From: Bryobacteraceae bacterium
GTDB taxonomy: Bacteria > Acidobacteriota > Terriglobia > Bryobacterales > Bryobacteraceae
NCBI GenBank assembly: GCA_025927575.1
Contig: JAICLJ010000028.1
Coordinates: 1-38,149 of the forward strand
Length of the DNA: 38,149 nucleotides
Direction of reading: 5' to 3'
Shown: positions 1-7,702 of the stretch, in pieces
Layout of the letters: every line of letters begins with the position of its first letter
Position numbering within the stretch: position 1 is the stretch's first letter
Translations under genes and position numbers: made by a program
Notes under the pieces: model-generated
Seen by the model: only the letters and a program-made list of their open reading frames with translations
Database searches by the model: none
Told to the model about the DNA's origin: nothing

Positions 1-789
1 GTTCAGCAGCGTGTTCTGGAGATACTCATACGCCACACCGTGATATTCGTTCGTTCCGCCCTTGGTAATGATATTGACAACGCCGCCCGTTGTCCATCCA
101 TATTGCGCGTCGAAGTTCGTGGTTTGTACTTTAAACTCGTCTGTCGAATCCACCGGGGGAACGTAGGCAACTGAAGTCCCCGACGCTGAAATGTTGGATA
201 CACCATCGATCAACACTTCGTTGCCGGACGGCTGTCCACCGTTGATCGAGATGTTCGACGATCCGCCGATATCGAAGGGGCGTAGGCGCTGCACTCTTGA
301 TGTAACTGCCACGCCTGGAGCCGACCAGGCGGCCGCGAAGATGTTCCGGCCTTGCAGTGGAGCGTTTTCGACTCGCGCCTTGTCAATCGTCAATCCGCGA
401 TCCGCGGAATCCGCCTGGACTACGGACGCATCGGCCGTAACCTCAACGGTTTGCTGCAAGTTGCCGACGCTTAGCGTAATGTTCAATTCCGCCGTTGCGG
501 CAACCTGCAGTTGCAGGCCCTGGCTCACGGAACGTTGAAATCCGGTTTTCTCAGTCGTCACTCGGTATTCGCCAGGAGACAGGGATAAGATCTGATACCG
601 GCCATCGGTATCGGTCGTCACGGTGGAAACTTGCCCTGTAGCGACGGACTTCGCTTCGACTTGCGCGTTCGCGATGCCGGCTCCACTGGTATCGGTCACT
701 CTGCCCGAGATAGTGCCAAGAAATGCCTGGCCGCGAAGAATCGCAGCAAAAATAATGGCGATGAAAACTACTTGTAACTTGTGAGACAT
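1..789 (-). CDS. TonB-dependent receptor with carboxypeptidase-regulatory-like N-terminus (partial)
   Basis: This is the first 263 codons of a large outer-membrane receptor; the rest runs off the left edge. It starts with ATG at 789 behind a good ribosome-binding site (AGGAG, about 8 nt away). The N-terminus has a signal peptide (MSHKLQVVFIAIIFAAILRG). A carboxypeptidase-regulatory-like beta-sandwich follows at about residues 25-110 (GTISGRVTDTSGAGIANAQV, then DTDGRYQILSLSPGEYRV). A plug-like region begins near residue 135, with INGGQPSGNEVLIDGVSN and later GGVVNIITKGGTNEYHG. This order is typical of the Oar-like receptors that are abundant in Acidobacteriota; substrates are usually unknown and may be oligosaccharides or other large molecules. 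The upstream 84 bp before the phosphoesterase stop codon should hold its promoter, but no clear -35/-10 pair was seen. The substrate cannot be inferred from this fragment. Confidence 0.88.
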   Translation of the reverse strand, partial: MSHKLQVVFIAIIFAAILRGQAFLGTISGRVTDTSGAGIANAQVEAKSVATGQVSTVTTDTDGRYQILSLSPGEYRVTTEKTGFQRSVSQGLQLQVAATAELNITLSVGNLQQTVEVTADASVVQADSADRGLTIDKARVENAPLQGRNIFAAAWSAPGVAVTSRVQRLRPFDIGGSSNISINGGQPSGNEVLIDGVSNISASGTSVAYVPPVDSTDEFKVQTTNFDAQYGWTTGGVVNIITKGGTNEYHGVAYEYLQNTLLN

Positions 790-873
790 ATGCGGACTCC
801 TGTTGTACTGCATTTCTGCTTTCTTTCCCTCGGACGGCAAGCTATCCGATCCGTGACATACTCCCAATATGGT

Positions 874-2316
874 TCAGGAAGTAATCTCGTTCTCATATAA
901 TGTCTTTCCGCTGCTATCGATGAGCTTCACTTTGATGCTGCGCTCGTTCACTTCGACCACGGCAAACCCGTGTGTTTTGCTTTTAAATTGGATCCTGCCG
1001 GATTGCTTCATGTCGTATAAATTGGCTCCGCCGCCGCCGGCCACGATGAAATGCAGCTTCCCTTCCGGTTTGAACACCTGCAGATTGTGATCGTGCCCTG
1101 CAATATACAAGTCGGCAGAATCCTTCAAGAGCGGCAGTAAGCGTTCGATCAACACCTTGTTATCGCCGCGCGTGGCCGTCGCCGAATAGAAGGGATGGTG
1201 GGCGTAGACGATCTTCCATTTCGCGCGGCTCTTCTGCAATTCGTCCTTTAACCAGAGCAATTCGGCTTCGGTCAAGTAGGCCGTATCGAGCGCAAAGAAC
1301 TGGGCCGGCCCCGCCGTATATGTGTAATAGGGCGAGGGCATCTGCCAGCTATGGCTCTGGCGGGAATAGAGAACTTCGGCGGCCGCACTGCCCGAGTTGA
1401 GCCAGTCGTGGTTGCCGAGTGAAGGGTAAAAGGGGATTCCTAACCGGCCGTAAAGCTTTTCCCACCAATCGTGCCAACGCGGGTCGCTGGTGCTTTCGGC
1501 CCCGCGCGGATAGAAGTTGTCACCGAGAGTAATGCCGAAGCCGAACGGCTTCTTCTCGTGTATTTTCAAGACTTCGCCGGCGACGATCTTCTCATCCTCC
1601 GAACTATTCCCGAAATCGCCAAACGCCACAAACCGTATGGAGGCGTCCGCCGGCTTCACGGAAAAAAGCGGCGGAGGTGGATACAGGAAGGGAGGAAAAG
1701 AACTTCCGTTCAGAAGCGGAAGCCATTGTTGCTCCATCTGCGCGTATCGCCTTAAGGCGGCGGGGTCGCTGGAGGCTTGGGCGTCTTCGCGCCGCTTGTC
1801 GAGCAGTTTACGCAACGGCGCCGTATCGGCGGAATATAACTGCTCAAAAGCAATCCGCGCTAGTTGGGGATCGTCGTTCGCGCCAGCCCAACGCTCCAGC
1901 GCCGCGCGTGCCTGCGCATCTCCGCTGTCTGCGACGCTCGCCGCAAGCAGGCGCGAGCAGTAACGCCGATCGCGAGGACATCGATTGGCATCCACCAGCG
2001 CGATCAGAAAGGGCGTTACAGCCACGCCACCGGATTTCTGCATCGCAGAGAGCGCGGCAGCGCTGGTGCTACGATTTTGCGGATCCAGAATCGCCATTCC
2101 CTGCCGTCGAAGCTCGGAAGGAAGCTGATTGAGAAGCTGGGAATTCTCCGCCAGTGTACGTTGTGATGCCGGCGACTGCGCTCTGGCGGGCCATGTGCCT
2201 GCGAGAGCGAGAGCTAGAAACGTGAAAAACAAAGGGGTCGCGGGCCCTAGGCGGCCGGCAAGAAATTGCCCCCACTGTGCACTTGTGCCTGTGTTGGTCC
2301 CCTTCAACGAACTCAC
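874..2316 (-). CDS. secreted purple-acid-phosphatase-like metallophosphoesterase
   Basis: The C-terminal half is a calcineurin-like metallophosphoesterase domain with the full set of metal-ligand motifs in order: FGDFG, LGDNFY, GNHDW, AHHPF and GHDHN. The set and spacing resemble the small mammalian-type purple acid phosphatases. The N-terminal part (about 190 residues after the signal peptide) is helical and of unknown role. The hydrophobic stretch PLFFTFLALALAG followed by a likely cleavage after PARA implies export. The start is unsettled: the frame is open to a GTG at 2463 and an ATG at 2397, but the operator-like site at 2358-2382 lies downstream of both. The GTG at 2316 (480 aa) or TTG at 2307 is therefore preferred, although the ribosome-binding site is weak. 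The substrate is unknown; phosphomonoester hydrolysis in the periplasm or outside the cell is the family expectation. Confidence 0.8.
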   Translation of the reverse strand: MSSLKGTNTGTSAQWGQFLAGRLGPATPLFFTFLALALAGTWPARAQSPASQRTLAENSQLLNQLPSELRRQGMAILDPQNRSTSAAALSAMQKSGGVAVTPFLIALVDANRCPRDRRYCSRLLAASVADSGDAQARAALERWAGANDDPQLARIAFEQLYSADTAPLRKLLDKRREDAQASSDPAALRRYAQMEQQWLPLLNGSSFPPFLYPPPPLFSVKPADASIRFVAFGDFGNSSEDEKIVAGEVLKIHEKKPFGFGITLGDNFYPRGAESTSDPRWHDWWEKLYGRLGIPFYPSLGNHDWLNSGSAAAEVLYSRQSHSWQMPSPYYTYTAGPAQFFALDTAYLTEAELLWLKDELQKSRAKWKIVYAHHPFYSATATRGDNKVLIERLLPLLKDSADLYIAGHDHNLQVFKPEGKLHFIVAGGGGANLYDMKQSGRIQFKSKTHGFAVVEVNERSIKVKLIDSSGKTLYENEITS

Positions 2317-2357
2317 CCAACCCCACTTGAGAAATCTTAGGTTCAACGATACCCTAA

Positions 2358-2382
2358 TTAGTTTCGCAGCGCAACAAAATAA
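2358..2382 (-). promoter_or_regulatory. ROK/XylR-type operator-like site before the phosphoesterase gene
   Basis: Read on the plus strand this is a 10-5-10 imperfect inverted repeat: arm TTAGTTTCGC, spacer AGCGC, arm AACAAAATAA. Against the Bacillus XylR (ROK family) operator as I recall it (TTAGTTTGTT, 5 nt, AACAAACTAA), 16 of 20 arm positions match with the same spacing. The same core, TAATTAGT-N7-CGCAACAAA, occurs before the ROK gene at 5377-5400. It lies in the 208-bp gap between the amidase stop and the phosphoesterase start, about 40 bp upstream of the chosen start. Binding is an inference. Confidence 0.55.
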
Positions 2383-2524
2383 CGACAACAAGCCCATAAT
2401 TTTTGCAGACGAGGTTGCGCCCAGGTGAGCAGGCCGCAATCGAGGACCGAGGGCAATAGGCACACAGTCAATCCGATGACGCCGGTCCTGGCGGGCCGGG
2501 CATTGGATGGCTCGGGAGGCAGGC

Positions 2525-3940
2525 TCAGACCTCCGGGGGCCTCAGCGTATGCCACCCCGTTCGTTCCTGATAAGCGTGACCCAGCGATAATCCGGTTAGT
2601 TCGTCTCCGGCGCGAGTTACTATTTGCATACCGAAGGGCAGGCCCTCGCTGGTAAAACCGCAAGGAACCGTCAGCACGGGAACGCCGGCGAAATTGAAGG
2701 GCCTTACAAGCCGCGTCGATGCAAGGCCGATATCCTCATGACCGCCGGCCAATTCGATTTCACGCTGCTTGAGAAGCGGCGCCGGAATGGGAGTTGCCGG
2801 AAGAAGCATTGCTTTCAACCGGCGGAATCGGGCGCGGAGCTTCTTTTGGAATTGCCGCCGGAATCGTTGCGCGTTGATGTAATCGACAGCGGAAACCAGG
2901 TGACCCTGTTCGATCAAAATTCTGACATCTTCGCTGAAGGCTTCCGGCTGTTCGACAATCCGGCGATGATAAACGGCGGCGCCGTCGGCCATCTGCATCA
3001 GATGAGCGACCTCGCCCACCTCCACTGCGTCAGGAATCTCAACTTCTTCCAGTTCGACGCCGGCGCACTCCAATTCGCGTTCTGCCTGCGCCATCGCCTC
3101 GGCGATTTCCGGGTGAAGATGGCCGATGAACGACCCGCGCACAACGCCGACGCGCCATCCGCGGATCGAAGACTCCAGGTTCGCTCCCCACGCGGGGCAT
3201 GACCCCCGAAGGCAGGACGGATCGTTCTTGTCGACGCCAGCCACTATTTCGGCCGCGAGCGCCGCATCCTTCACCGTTCGCGCAAATGGCCCGACATGAT
3301 CGAGGTTCACAGAAAGAGGAATAACTCCGTGGCGGCTGATCCGGCCATAGGTTGGTTTTAATCCAGTGACGCCGCAGTAAGAGGAAGGAATGCGAATGGA
3401 GCCGCCGGTATCCGTCCCGAAGGAGGCGAAGCTCAAACCGGCGGAAACGGCAGCGGCGCTTCCCCCGCTGGAACCGCCCGGAATGCGCGACCGGTCCCAC
3501 GGATTGAGACACGGCCCGTAATACGGATTATCGTTTGTAATGCCATACGCGAGCTCGTGCAGGTGCGCCTTGCCGAGAAGAACGGCGCCGGCCGCTTTCA
3601 GCCGCGCGACGACGGTGCTATCGAAATCCGGCACAAAGCCGCGGTAAATGGGCGAGCCGCCCGTGGTTTCAACGCCACGAGTGAAAAACAGATCTTTCAC
3701 CGAAACCGGTACGCCATGCAGCGGCCCGCGCCACTCGCCTGCCCGAATTTCAGTTTCGGCAGAGCGCGCTTGTTTCCGCGCTTCATCCGCTGTTACTTTT
3801 AGGAAGGCGTTTATCCGCGGATTGAGACGCTCGATGCGGGCCAGCATCACCTCTGTCACTTCCACGGGAGACAAACCCCCGGTGAGATAAGCGCGCCCCA
3901 ACTCGTCCAGCCTGAGATAGGCAAGCTCGTTCGGAGTCAT
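2525..3940 (-). CDS. amidase signature family enzyme (AtzE/GatA-like)
   Basis: A 471-residue amidase-signature hydrolase that cleaves a carboxamide or related C-N bond. The Ser-cisSer-Lys triad is intact: Lys82 in PVSVKD, the cis-serine Ser158 in PGGSSGGS, and the nucleophile Ser181 in DTGGSIRIPSS. The glycine/serine-rich signature and the VTGLKPTYGR segment after it are also present, and the length is normal for the family. It starts 4 bp after the stop of the small AtzG/GatC-like gene, so the two are probably co-translated and may form a complex like AtzE-AtzG. No other GatCAB subunit is present, so this is unlikely to be the tRNA amidotransferase. The substrate is unknown; the ROK regulator upstream hints at a catabolic or sugar-linked amide. 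Confidence 0.9.
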   Translation of the reverse strand: MTPNELAYLRLDELGRAYLTGGLSPVEVTEVMLARIERLNPRINAFLKVTADEARKQARSAETEIRAGEWRGPLHGVPVSVKDLFFTRGVETTGGSPIYRGFVPDFDSTVVARLKAAGAVLLGKAHLHELAYGITNDNPYYGPCLNPWDRSRIPGGSSGGSAAAVSAGLSFASFGTDTGGSIRIPSSYCGVTGLKPTYGRISRHGVIPLSVNLDHVGPFARTVKDAALAAEIVAGVDKNDPSCLRGSCPAWGANLESSIRGWRVGVVRGSFIGHLHPEIAEAMAQAERELECAGVELEEVEIPDAVEVGEVAHLMQMADGAAVYHRRIVEQPEAFSEDVRILIEQGHLVSAVDYINAQRFRRQFQKKLRARFRRLKAMLLPATPIPAPLLKQREIELAGGHEDIGLASTRLVRPFNFAGVPVLTVPCGFTSEGLPFGMQIVTRAGDELTGLSLGHAYQERTGWHTLRPPEV

Positions 3941-3944
3941 TCGT

Positions 3945-4154
3945 CTACTCGGCTATCCGCGGATCGAAGGTGCAGGCCGGCTCCGTCGCGTCGAGATCAA
4001 GTCGAGATAACCATTGCGCGGTTTGCCGCAAGCGCCTGCCGGCCGGAACCAGCCCCTTCACGCGATCCTCCGGCAGTGGAAGACCGCACCAGTTCGTCAA
4101 TGCCGCGATTAGCTGCTCTTCAATTGAATCTGTTTCACTCATCTGTTGCTTCAT
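3945..4154 (-). CDS. AtzG/GatC-like small amidase partner (DUF4089-type)
   Basis: A 69-residue protein with the pattern of the small DUF4089/AtzG-like partners of amidases: a short N-terminal helix, GLPLPEDRVKGLVPAGRRL, and an acidic-hydrophobic end before a final PACTFDPR motif. AtzG-type proteins wrap around and stabilise the amidase AtzE, much as GatC does GatA. The gene lies between the ROK regulator and the amidase; its ATG (4152-4154) overlaps the TGA of the regulator as ATGA, and it ends 4 bp before the amidase start, which indicates translational coupling. An internal ATG four codons later (MSETDSIEEQ) could also be the start. Family assignment is by eye from a short sequence. Confidence 0.65.
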   Translation of the reverse strand: MKQQMSETDSIEEQLIAALTNWCGLPLPEDRVKGLVPAGRRLRQTAQWLSRLDLDATEPACTFDPRIAE

Positions 4155-5353
4155 TGCCCCAAGACCGGCTTGGCAAACACGTCATTCAAGGCCAAGCAAA
4201 TTGCTCCATGCAGATGTGGAAGCTCTCGTTCCAATCGCGCCCGCCGGAGTACGGTTCCCGCGCGCAGCGATCGAAAAACAGCCTCAACGGGCTCGCGAAT
4301 CACGTCCCAAGCGCCCGTAATCTCGCCCGCGAGAATCAACTCGCCCGGATTTAAGGCGAACGCGATGTTCGAGACACCGAGTGCGATATAGGAAGCAGTT
4401 TCCCGCAGAGCGGCCACCGCCGCGCGATCGCCGCTCCGAGCGGCCTGGATCAATTCGATAAAGCGCTCCTTATGGAAGGCCGCTTTCGGCTTATATCGTT
4501 TCCAGGTGGCCTTGTTTCTGATATATCGTTCCCAACAACCCGACCGGCCGCAACTGCACTTGTCGCCCTTCGGGTCAATGATCATGTGCCCGAACTCGAC
4601 GGCAAACTCGGAATCGTGACCGCGATACAACTTGCCGTTCAGCACAGCGCCGGACCCGACGCCGGACTCTCCAATGCTGATGAAAACGAAATCTGACGGC
4701 CGTTCTTGCTCACTGGCTTTCCGAAGCCAGAGTTCGGAGAGCGCTCCGAGATTGCTATCGTTATCCGCGCAGACTGGGACGCCGATCTTGCGCTGCATTT
4801 CATCTCGCAAGGAGTATCCGGAGAACTCCGGCAATCCCGGGCTGAACTTGACCCGCCCTGTCTTGGCGTTCACGAAACCGGGAAAAGCGATTCCTATCCC
4901 CCGCAACCGATCGACTCGCATCTCCCGCTGCATTTTGGTAACGGTCCGGCGAAGCTCCTGAACAAACGGGACCGGCTCCTGGATTGTCGGGAAGGACCAG
5001 ATCTTATTGAGAGAGCCATTCAGTCCGGCGAAGGCCACAAGCGTCGTGGCCGGCTGCACATACACGCCTATAACCGGGTAAGCCGAATCGTTCAATCTCA
5101 GATGAGTGGGCACTCGTCCACGGCCCGCGCTCATGGGACGTTCTTCCGTCAACATGCCCTCGTTGACAAGCTCGTCGATGATGGCGGACACATTGCTTCG
5201 AAACATTCCTGTCCGCCGGGACAGGTCCGCTCGCGAAATAGGCTGTTCGCTACGAACCAGATTCAACAGGATGGATCGATTGATATCCCGCACCGATCCG
5301 GTGGTCGCCGTCAGGAGTTTTTTGGGCCGCGCGGCTTCACCCTCGCTCGACAT
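4151..5353 (-). CDS. ROK-family transcriptional regulator (NagC/XylR-like)
   Basis: About 400 residues. The N-terminal winged helix-turn-helix (about residues 15-75) contains RADLSRRTGMFRSNVSAIIDELV and a basic GRGRVPT wing. A ROK domain follows with CADNDSNLGALSE and the zinc-binding signature CSCGRSGCWE. The ATP-binding DxGGT motif of sugar kinases is missing (IGVYVQPATT in its place), so it should act as a sugar-responsive repressor and not a kinase. The frame is open to a TTG at 5398, but that start lies inside the operator/promoter, so ATG 5353 is chosen. The gene is followed by the AtzG-like and amidase genes with a 4-bp ATGA overlap. The duplicated operator-like sites suggest autoregulation plus control of the phosphoesterase gene. 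Confidence 0.88.
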   Translation of the reverse strand: MSSEGEAARPKKLLTATTGSVRDINRSILLNLVRSEQPISRADLSRRTGMFRSNVSAIIDELVNEGMLTEERPMSAGRGRVPTHLRLNDSAYPVIGVYVQPATTLVAFAGLNGSLNKIWSFPTIQEPVPFVQELRRTVTKMQREMRVDRLRGIGIAFPGFVNAKTGRVKFSPGLPEFSGYSLRDEMQRKIGVPVCADNDSNLGALSELWLRKASEQERPSDFVFISIGESGVGSGAVLNGKLYRGHDSEFAVEFGHMIIDPKGDKCSCGRSGCWERYIRNKATWKRYKPKAAFHKERFIELIQAARSGDRAAVAALRETASYIALGVSNIAFALNPGELILAGEITGAWDVIREPVEAVFRSLRAGTVLRRARLERELPHLHGAICLALNDVFAKPVLGQ

Positions 5354-5377
5354 AAGGCTGTAACAAGGATATTCATA

Positions 5378-5406
5378 ATTAGTCTTGGATCGCAACAAAT
5401 TTTCAA
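5378..5406 (-). promoter_or_regulatory. candidate promoter of the ROK-amidase operon
   Basis: On the minus strand TTGAAA (5406-5401) and ACTAAT (5383-5378) are separated by 17 bp, a fair sigma-70-type pair. Transcription would start near 5371, giving a leader of about 18 nt before the ATG at 5353. The operator-like site at 5379-5403 covers this promoter almost exactly, as expected for a repressor-controlled gene. Confidence 0.35.
5379..5403 (-). promoter_or_regulatory. ROK/XylR-type operator-like site before the ROK gene
   Basis: Plus-strand reading: arm TTAGTCTTGG, spacer ATCGC, arm AACAAATTTT. It matches the recalled XylR operator at 13 of 20 arm positions with the same 5-nt spacer. It shares TAATTAGT-N7-CGCAACAAA with the copy at 2357-2379, that is 17 identical bases at fixed spacing. 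It overlaps the candidate promoter, which fits autorepression. It has not been tested. Confidence 0.5.
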
Positions 5407-5464
5407 TAAGGGGCGTGCCCGATCAACACAGGCGAAACAGAAGGCAGGGCTGCCGCGCTGAAAA

Positions 5465-5917
5465 TCAGGCGCAGCCCAGGTCGAAGCCGGCGATCAGGAC
5501 GCTGGCCAAGAAAATGAGTTGAATTAAGATCCTAATTCCAAGCTTGGGAACGGGACGGCCGCCAATTGTCATGTGATGACGCGCCGCATGGACATTAGCC
5601 GGAAATATGGCAATTAACATCAGCGCCAGACCCAGCGCGGCGACGGTCACGGTGGCCGGAATCAACAAACCGATTGCGCCCAATATTTCGAGTATCCCCG
5701 TGATTGTCACCCACCGTTCTGGCTGTTTAAACGGAGGGGGAACCATTTTCACCAGATCCGCGCGTTTCGCTCCCCAGTGGGCGCTCGCGGTCAAAAGGAA
5801 CATGACCGCCAGGGCCAGACGCAAGGCGTGATGGTAGCCGGCAAAATAAGGGATTCCCGCCATCCCTAGAAGTACAAAAAGGAGAAAAGCGGCTGCGAGC
5901 ACAACCAACGGGATCAT
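5465..5917 (-). CDS. DoxX-like integral membrane protein
   Basis: A 150-residue protein with four predicted membrane helices (about residues 3-22, 32-46, 70-110 as a hairpin, and 125-147). It has the DoxX-family pattern: a helix ending in FLLTASAHW, a loop with PPPFKQPERWVTITGILEILGAIGLLIP, and a final helix. DoxX-like proteins are inner-membrane proteins, some linked to oxidative stress or respiratory quinones, but most have no known function. It starts with ATG at 5917 without a strong ribosome-binding site, is convergent with nothing, and lies 39 bp after the stop of the glycosidase-like gene, so it could be the tail of that operon. No cofactor motif was seen. Confidence 0.75.
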   Translation of the reverse strand: MIPLVVLAAAFLLFVLLGMAGIPYFAGYHHALRLALAVMFLLTASAHWGAKRADLVKMVPPPFKQPERWVTITGILEILGAIGLLIPATVTVAALGLALMLIAIFPANVHAARHHMTIGGRPVPKLGIRILIQLIFLASVLIAGFDLGCA

Positions 5918-5956
5918 TCCCGCATGATACAGGCTACGGGAAGCTCGCGAATCTCT

Positions 5957-7702
5957 TCACGGCGCGCTATTTGCGTTCGCGAGTGAGCCTGGATGGCCGA
6001 GATCCATTAGCAACAACGCCATCTCCGCCGCCGTCCAGTAGTGCGTCGTTACATAGGGAGGTTTCGCCCAGCCGCGCACCTGGTTCCAAAGATGAAAGCT
6101 GTTTTCTTCACCGCGGCCGTCCGACCAGGTATAGAAACCCGGGGAGGCTTGATGCGCAAGAAACCACTGTACGGTTTTTTCCGCTTTTGGCCGGTCTCCC
6201 AGTTCCAGCCAGTTGTGCGCTTCAGCGAGGCTGAAATAGGTCCACAGCGGAGTCTGCCGGAATCCTCCATCGGCCGTTCGCAGACGGTTCCAGCGCTTCG
6301 ACATAAGCTGCTTCAGCAGGTTTTTCGATCTGGCGCCAATTTCAGATGGCCACAACGCGCTGGCGAATGCCCGCTCGTCATCTCCAATTTTGCCGCGAAG
6401 CGCTTCCTCCCAGGCCGTCTGCGTCTCCTGCGCTTCCACCCGCCAGCGGGCCGCATCCGCTCGCTTGCCGAGGCGATCGGCCATGGTGGCCGCTTCGCGA
6501 AGCCCGGCAAAACTAACGGCATTCACAAACAGAACAGGGCGATGAAAGTCCATGCGTCCGATGATGAGCCCGTCTCGCACCGGATCGCATACGAGATCCA
6601 GATCCTTGTCGTTCCGATGAGCGGGCACGATGGGGCCAAACCATGGTTCTCTAATGGAAACGTCCGTGTGACGCATCCGAACGATGAACTGCGCCTTCCT
6701 GCGAACCGCCGGCCACATTCGCTCCGTAAAAGCAGGGTCATGGGCGACCGATACTGTTTGACCGATCGCCCACAAGGCCAGCCCGGGCGCGTCGGCTTCC
6801 GATCCGAATCCTCCAAAAAAATCATGTTCGGCGAAATACGCGCATAGGCTCTTTGCAAGGTCGACCTGACCGGCCCGAGCTAACGCGACCACGACGTAGG
6901 CGCCATCCCGCAGCCAGGCAAGCGGATAGGTCAGCGGATCGCCGGGCCGTGTCTCGTTCCGAACCAGGGACATCATCAGTTGCGCGATCTGCGCATTCAG
7001 ACAAGCGGCGAGGCGCGGATCCGAAAACTGCCACGGACCCACAGCGCGTGCCGACCCATACGGCAGGGTGTAAACCGGTCCGAATCGCAAATCGGTAATC
7101 TCGATACGGCTCTTGGGCGCAAGTGTCACATCGGCACGACGCCAGCCCTGCCGCTCAGGGCCTTCGTCCGAAATGCGAATGGACGCTGCGGGAGGAGAGA
7201 ACAAAAGTACCCAGCGATTCTCAATCAGCAGCCTTCCGTACCGGTTCTCGAGACTGTGAATCGAGCCGCCGGCGGGCCCGCCGCTGCGGATCGAAAGATG
7301 CAGCGGCAATTGCGTAGAGCTTTCCGCGGAAATGAACCAATGCCCAGGAAGATTCGACCACAGCACTTCTCTGAAACGTTTGGTCGAGGTGATCACCAGC
7401 GGAAGACGGCTGTCACGCGCCCACTCGAGGTGCTGGCGAATCTCGGCGATCGGAGCGGTTTCAGCATCATCAAGAGACAAGCCGAAACTTCCGGGCACGG
7501 GACTGAAGCTCCCGCCGGGTTCAATATAGGACTTACGCCACTCCGTGGTTCCCGGCCATGCATAGACGATGTGCCCGGAATTGCGGGGCCACGCACGATC
7601 GGGATGTAACGCCATTTGCCGGAGCAACAACTCGCGCTGCGATGCGCCTGCCGCTAGCAGGCAAAGCGCCGCAGCTAACAGAGGAGCACCCCACTTATGC
7701 AT
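5957..7702 (-). CDS. secreted six-hairpin glycosidase-like protein
   Basis: A 581-residue exported protein with an N-terminal signal peptide (APLLAAALCLLAAGAS). The first 210 residues look like a beta-rich domain. From about residue 230 onward the sequence resembles (alpha/alpha)6-barrel glycosidases of the GH15 type: LTYPLAWLRDGAYVVVALA, then FFGGFGSEADAPGLALWAIG, a conserved IREPWFGP segment, and near the end NSFHLWNQVRGWAKPP and YWTAAEMALLLMDLG. Acidic residues near LRDGAY and DAPG may be catalytic, but I cannot assign them. Its ATG overlaps the end of the deacetylase gene by 8 bp, so the two are coupled and probably act on the same carbohydrate. The substrate is unknown, and an inactive binding protein cannot be excluded. 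Confidence 0.62.
   Translation of the reverse strand: MHKWGAPLLAAALCLLAAGASQRELLLRQMALHPDRAWPRNSGHIVYAWPGTTEWRKSYIEPGGSFSPVPGSFGLSLDDAETAPIAEIRQHLEWARDSRLPLVITSTKRFREVLWSNLPGHWFISAESSTQLPLHLSIRSGGPAGGSIHSLENRYGRLLIENRWVLLFSPPAASIRISDEGPERQGWRRADVTLAPKSRIEITDLRFGPVYTLPYGSARAVGPWQFSDPRLAACLNAQIAQLMMSLVRNETRPGDPLTYPLAWLRDGAYVVVALARAGQVDLAKSLCAYFAEHDFFGGFGSEADAPGLALWAIGQTVSVAHDPAFTERMWPAVRRKAQFIVRMRHTDVSIREPWFGPIVPAHRNDKDLDLVCDPVRDGLIIGRMDFHRPVLFVNAVSFAGLREAATMADRLGKRADAARWRVEAQETQTAWEEALRGKIGDDERAFASALWPSEIGARSKNLLKQLMSKRWNRLRTADGGFRQTPLWTYFSLAEAHNWLELGDRPKAEKTVQWFLAHQASPGFYTWSDGRGEENSFHLWNQVRGWAKPPYVTTHYWTAAEMALLLMDLGHPGSLANANSAP

Noticed and set aside
2397..2463. Longer N-terminus of the phosphoesterase from ATG 2397 or GTG 2463
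   Set aside because: The extra residues are unlike a signal peptide and their codons overlap the operator-like site and the A+T-rich control region.
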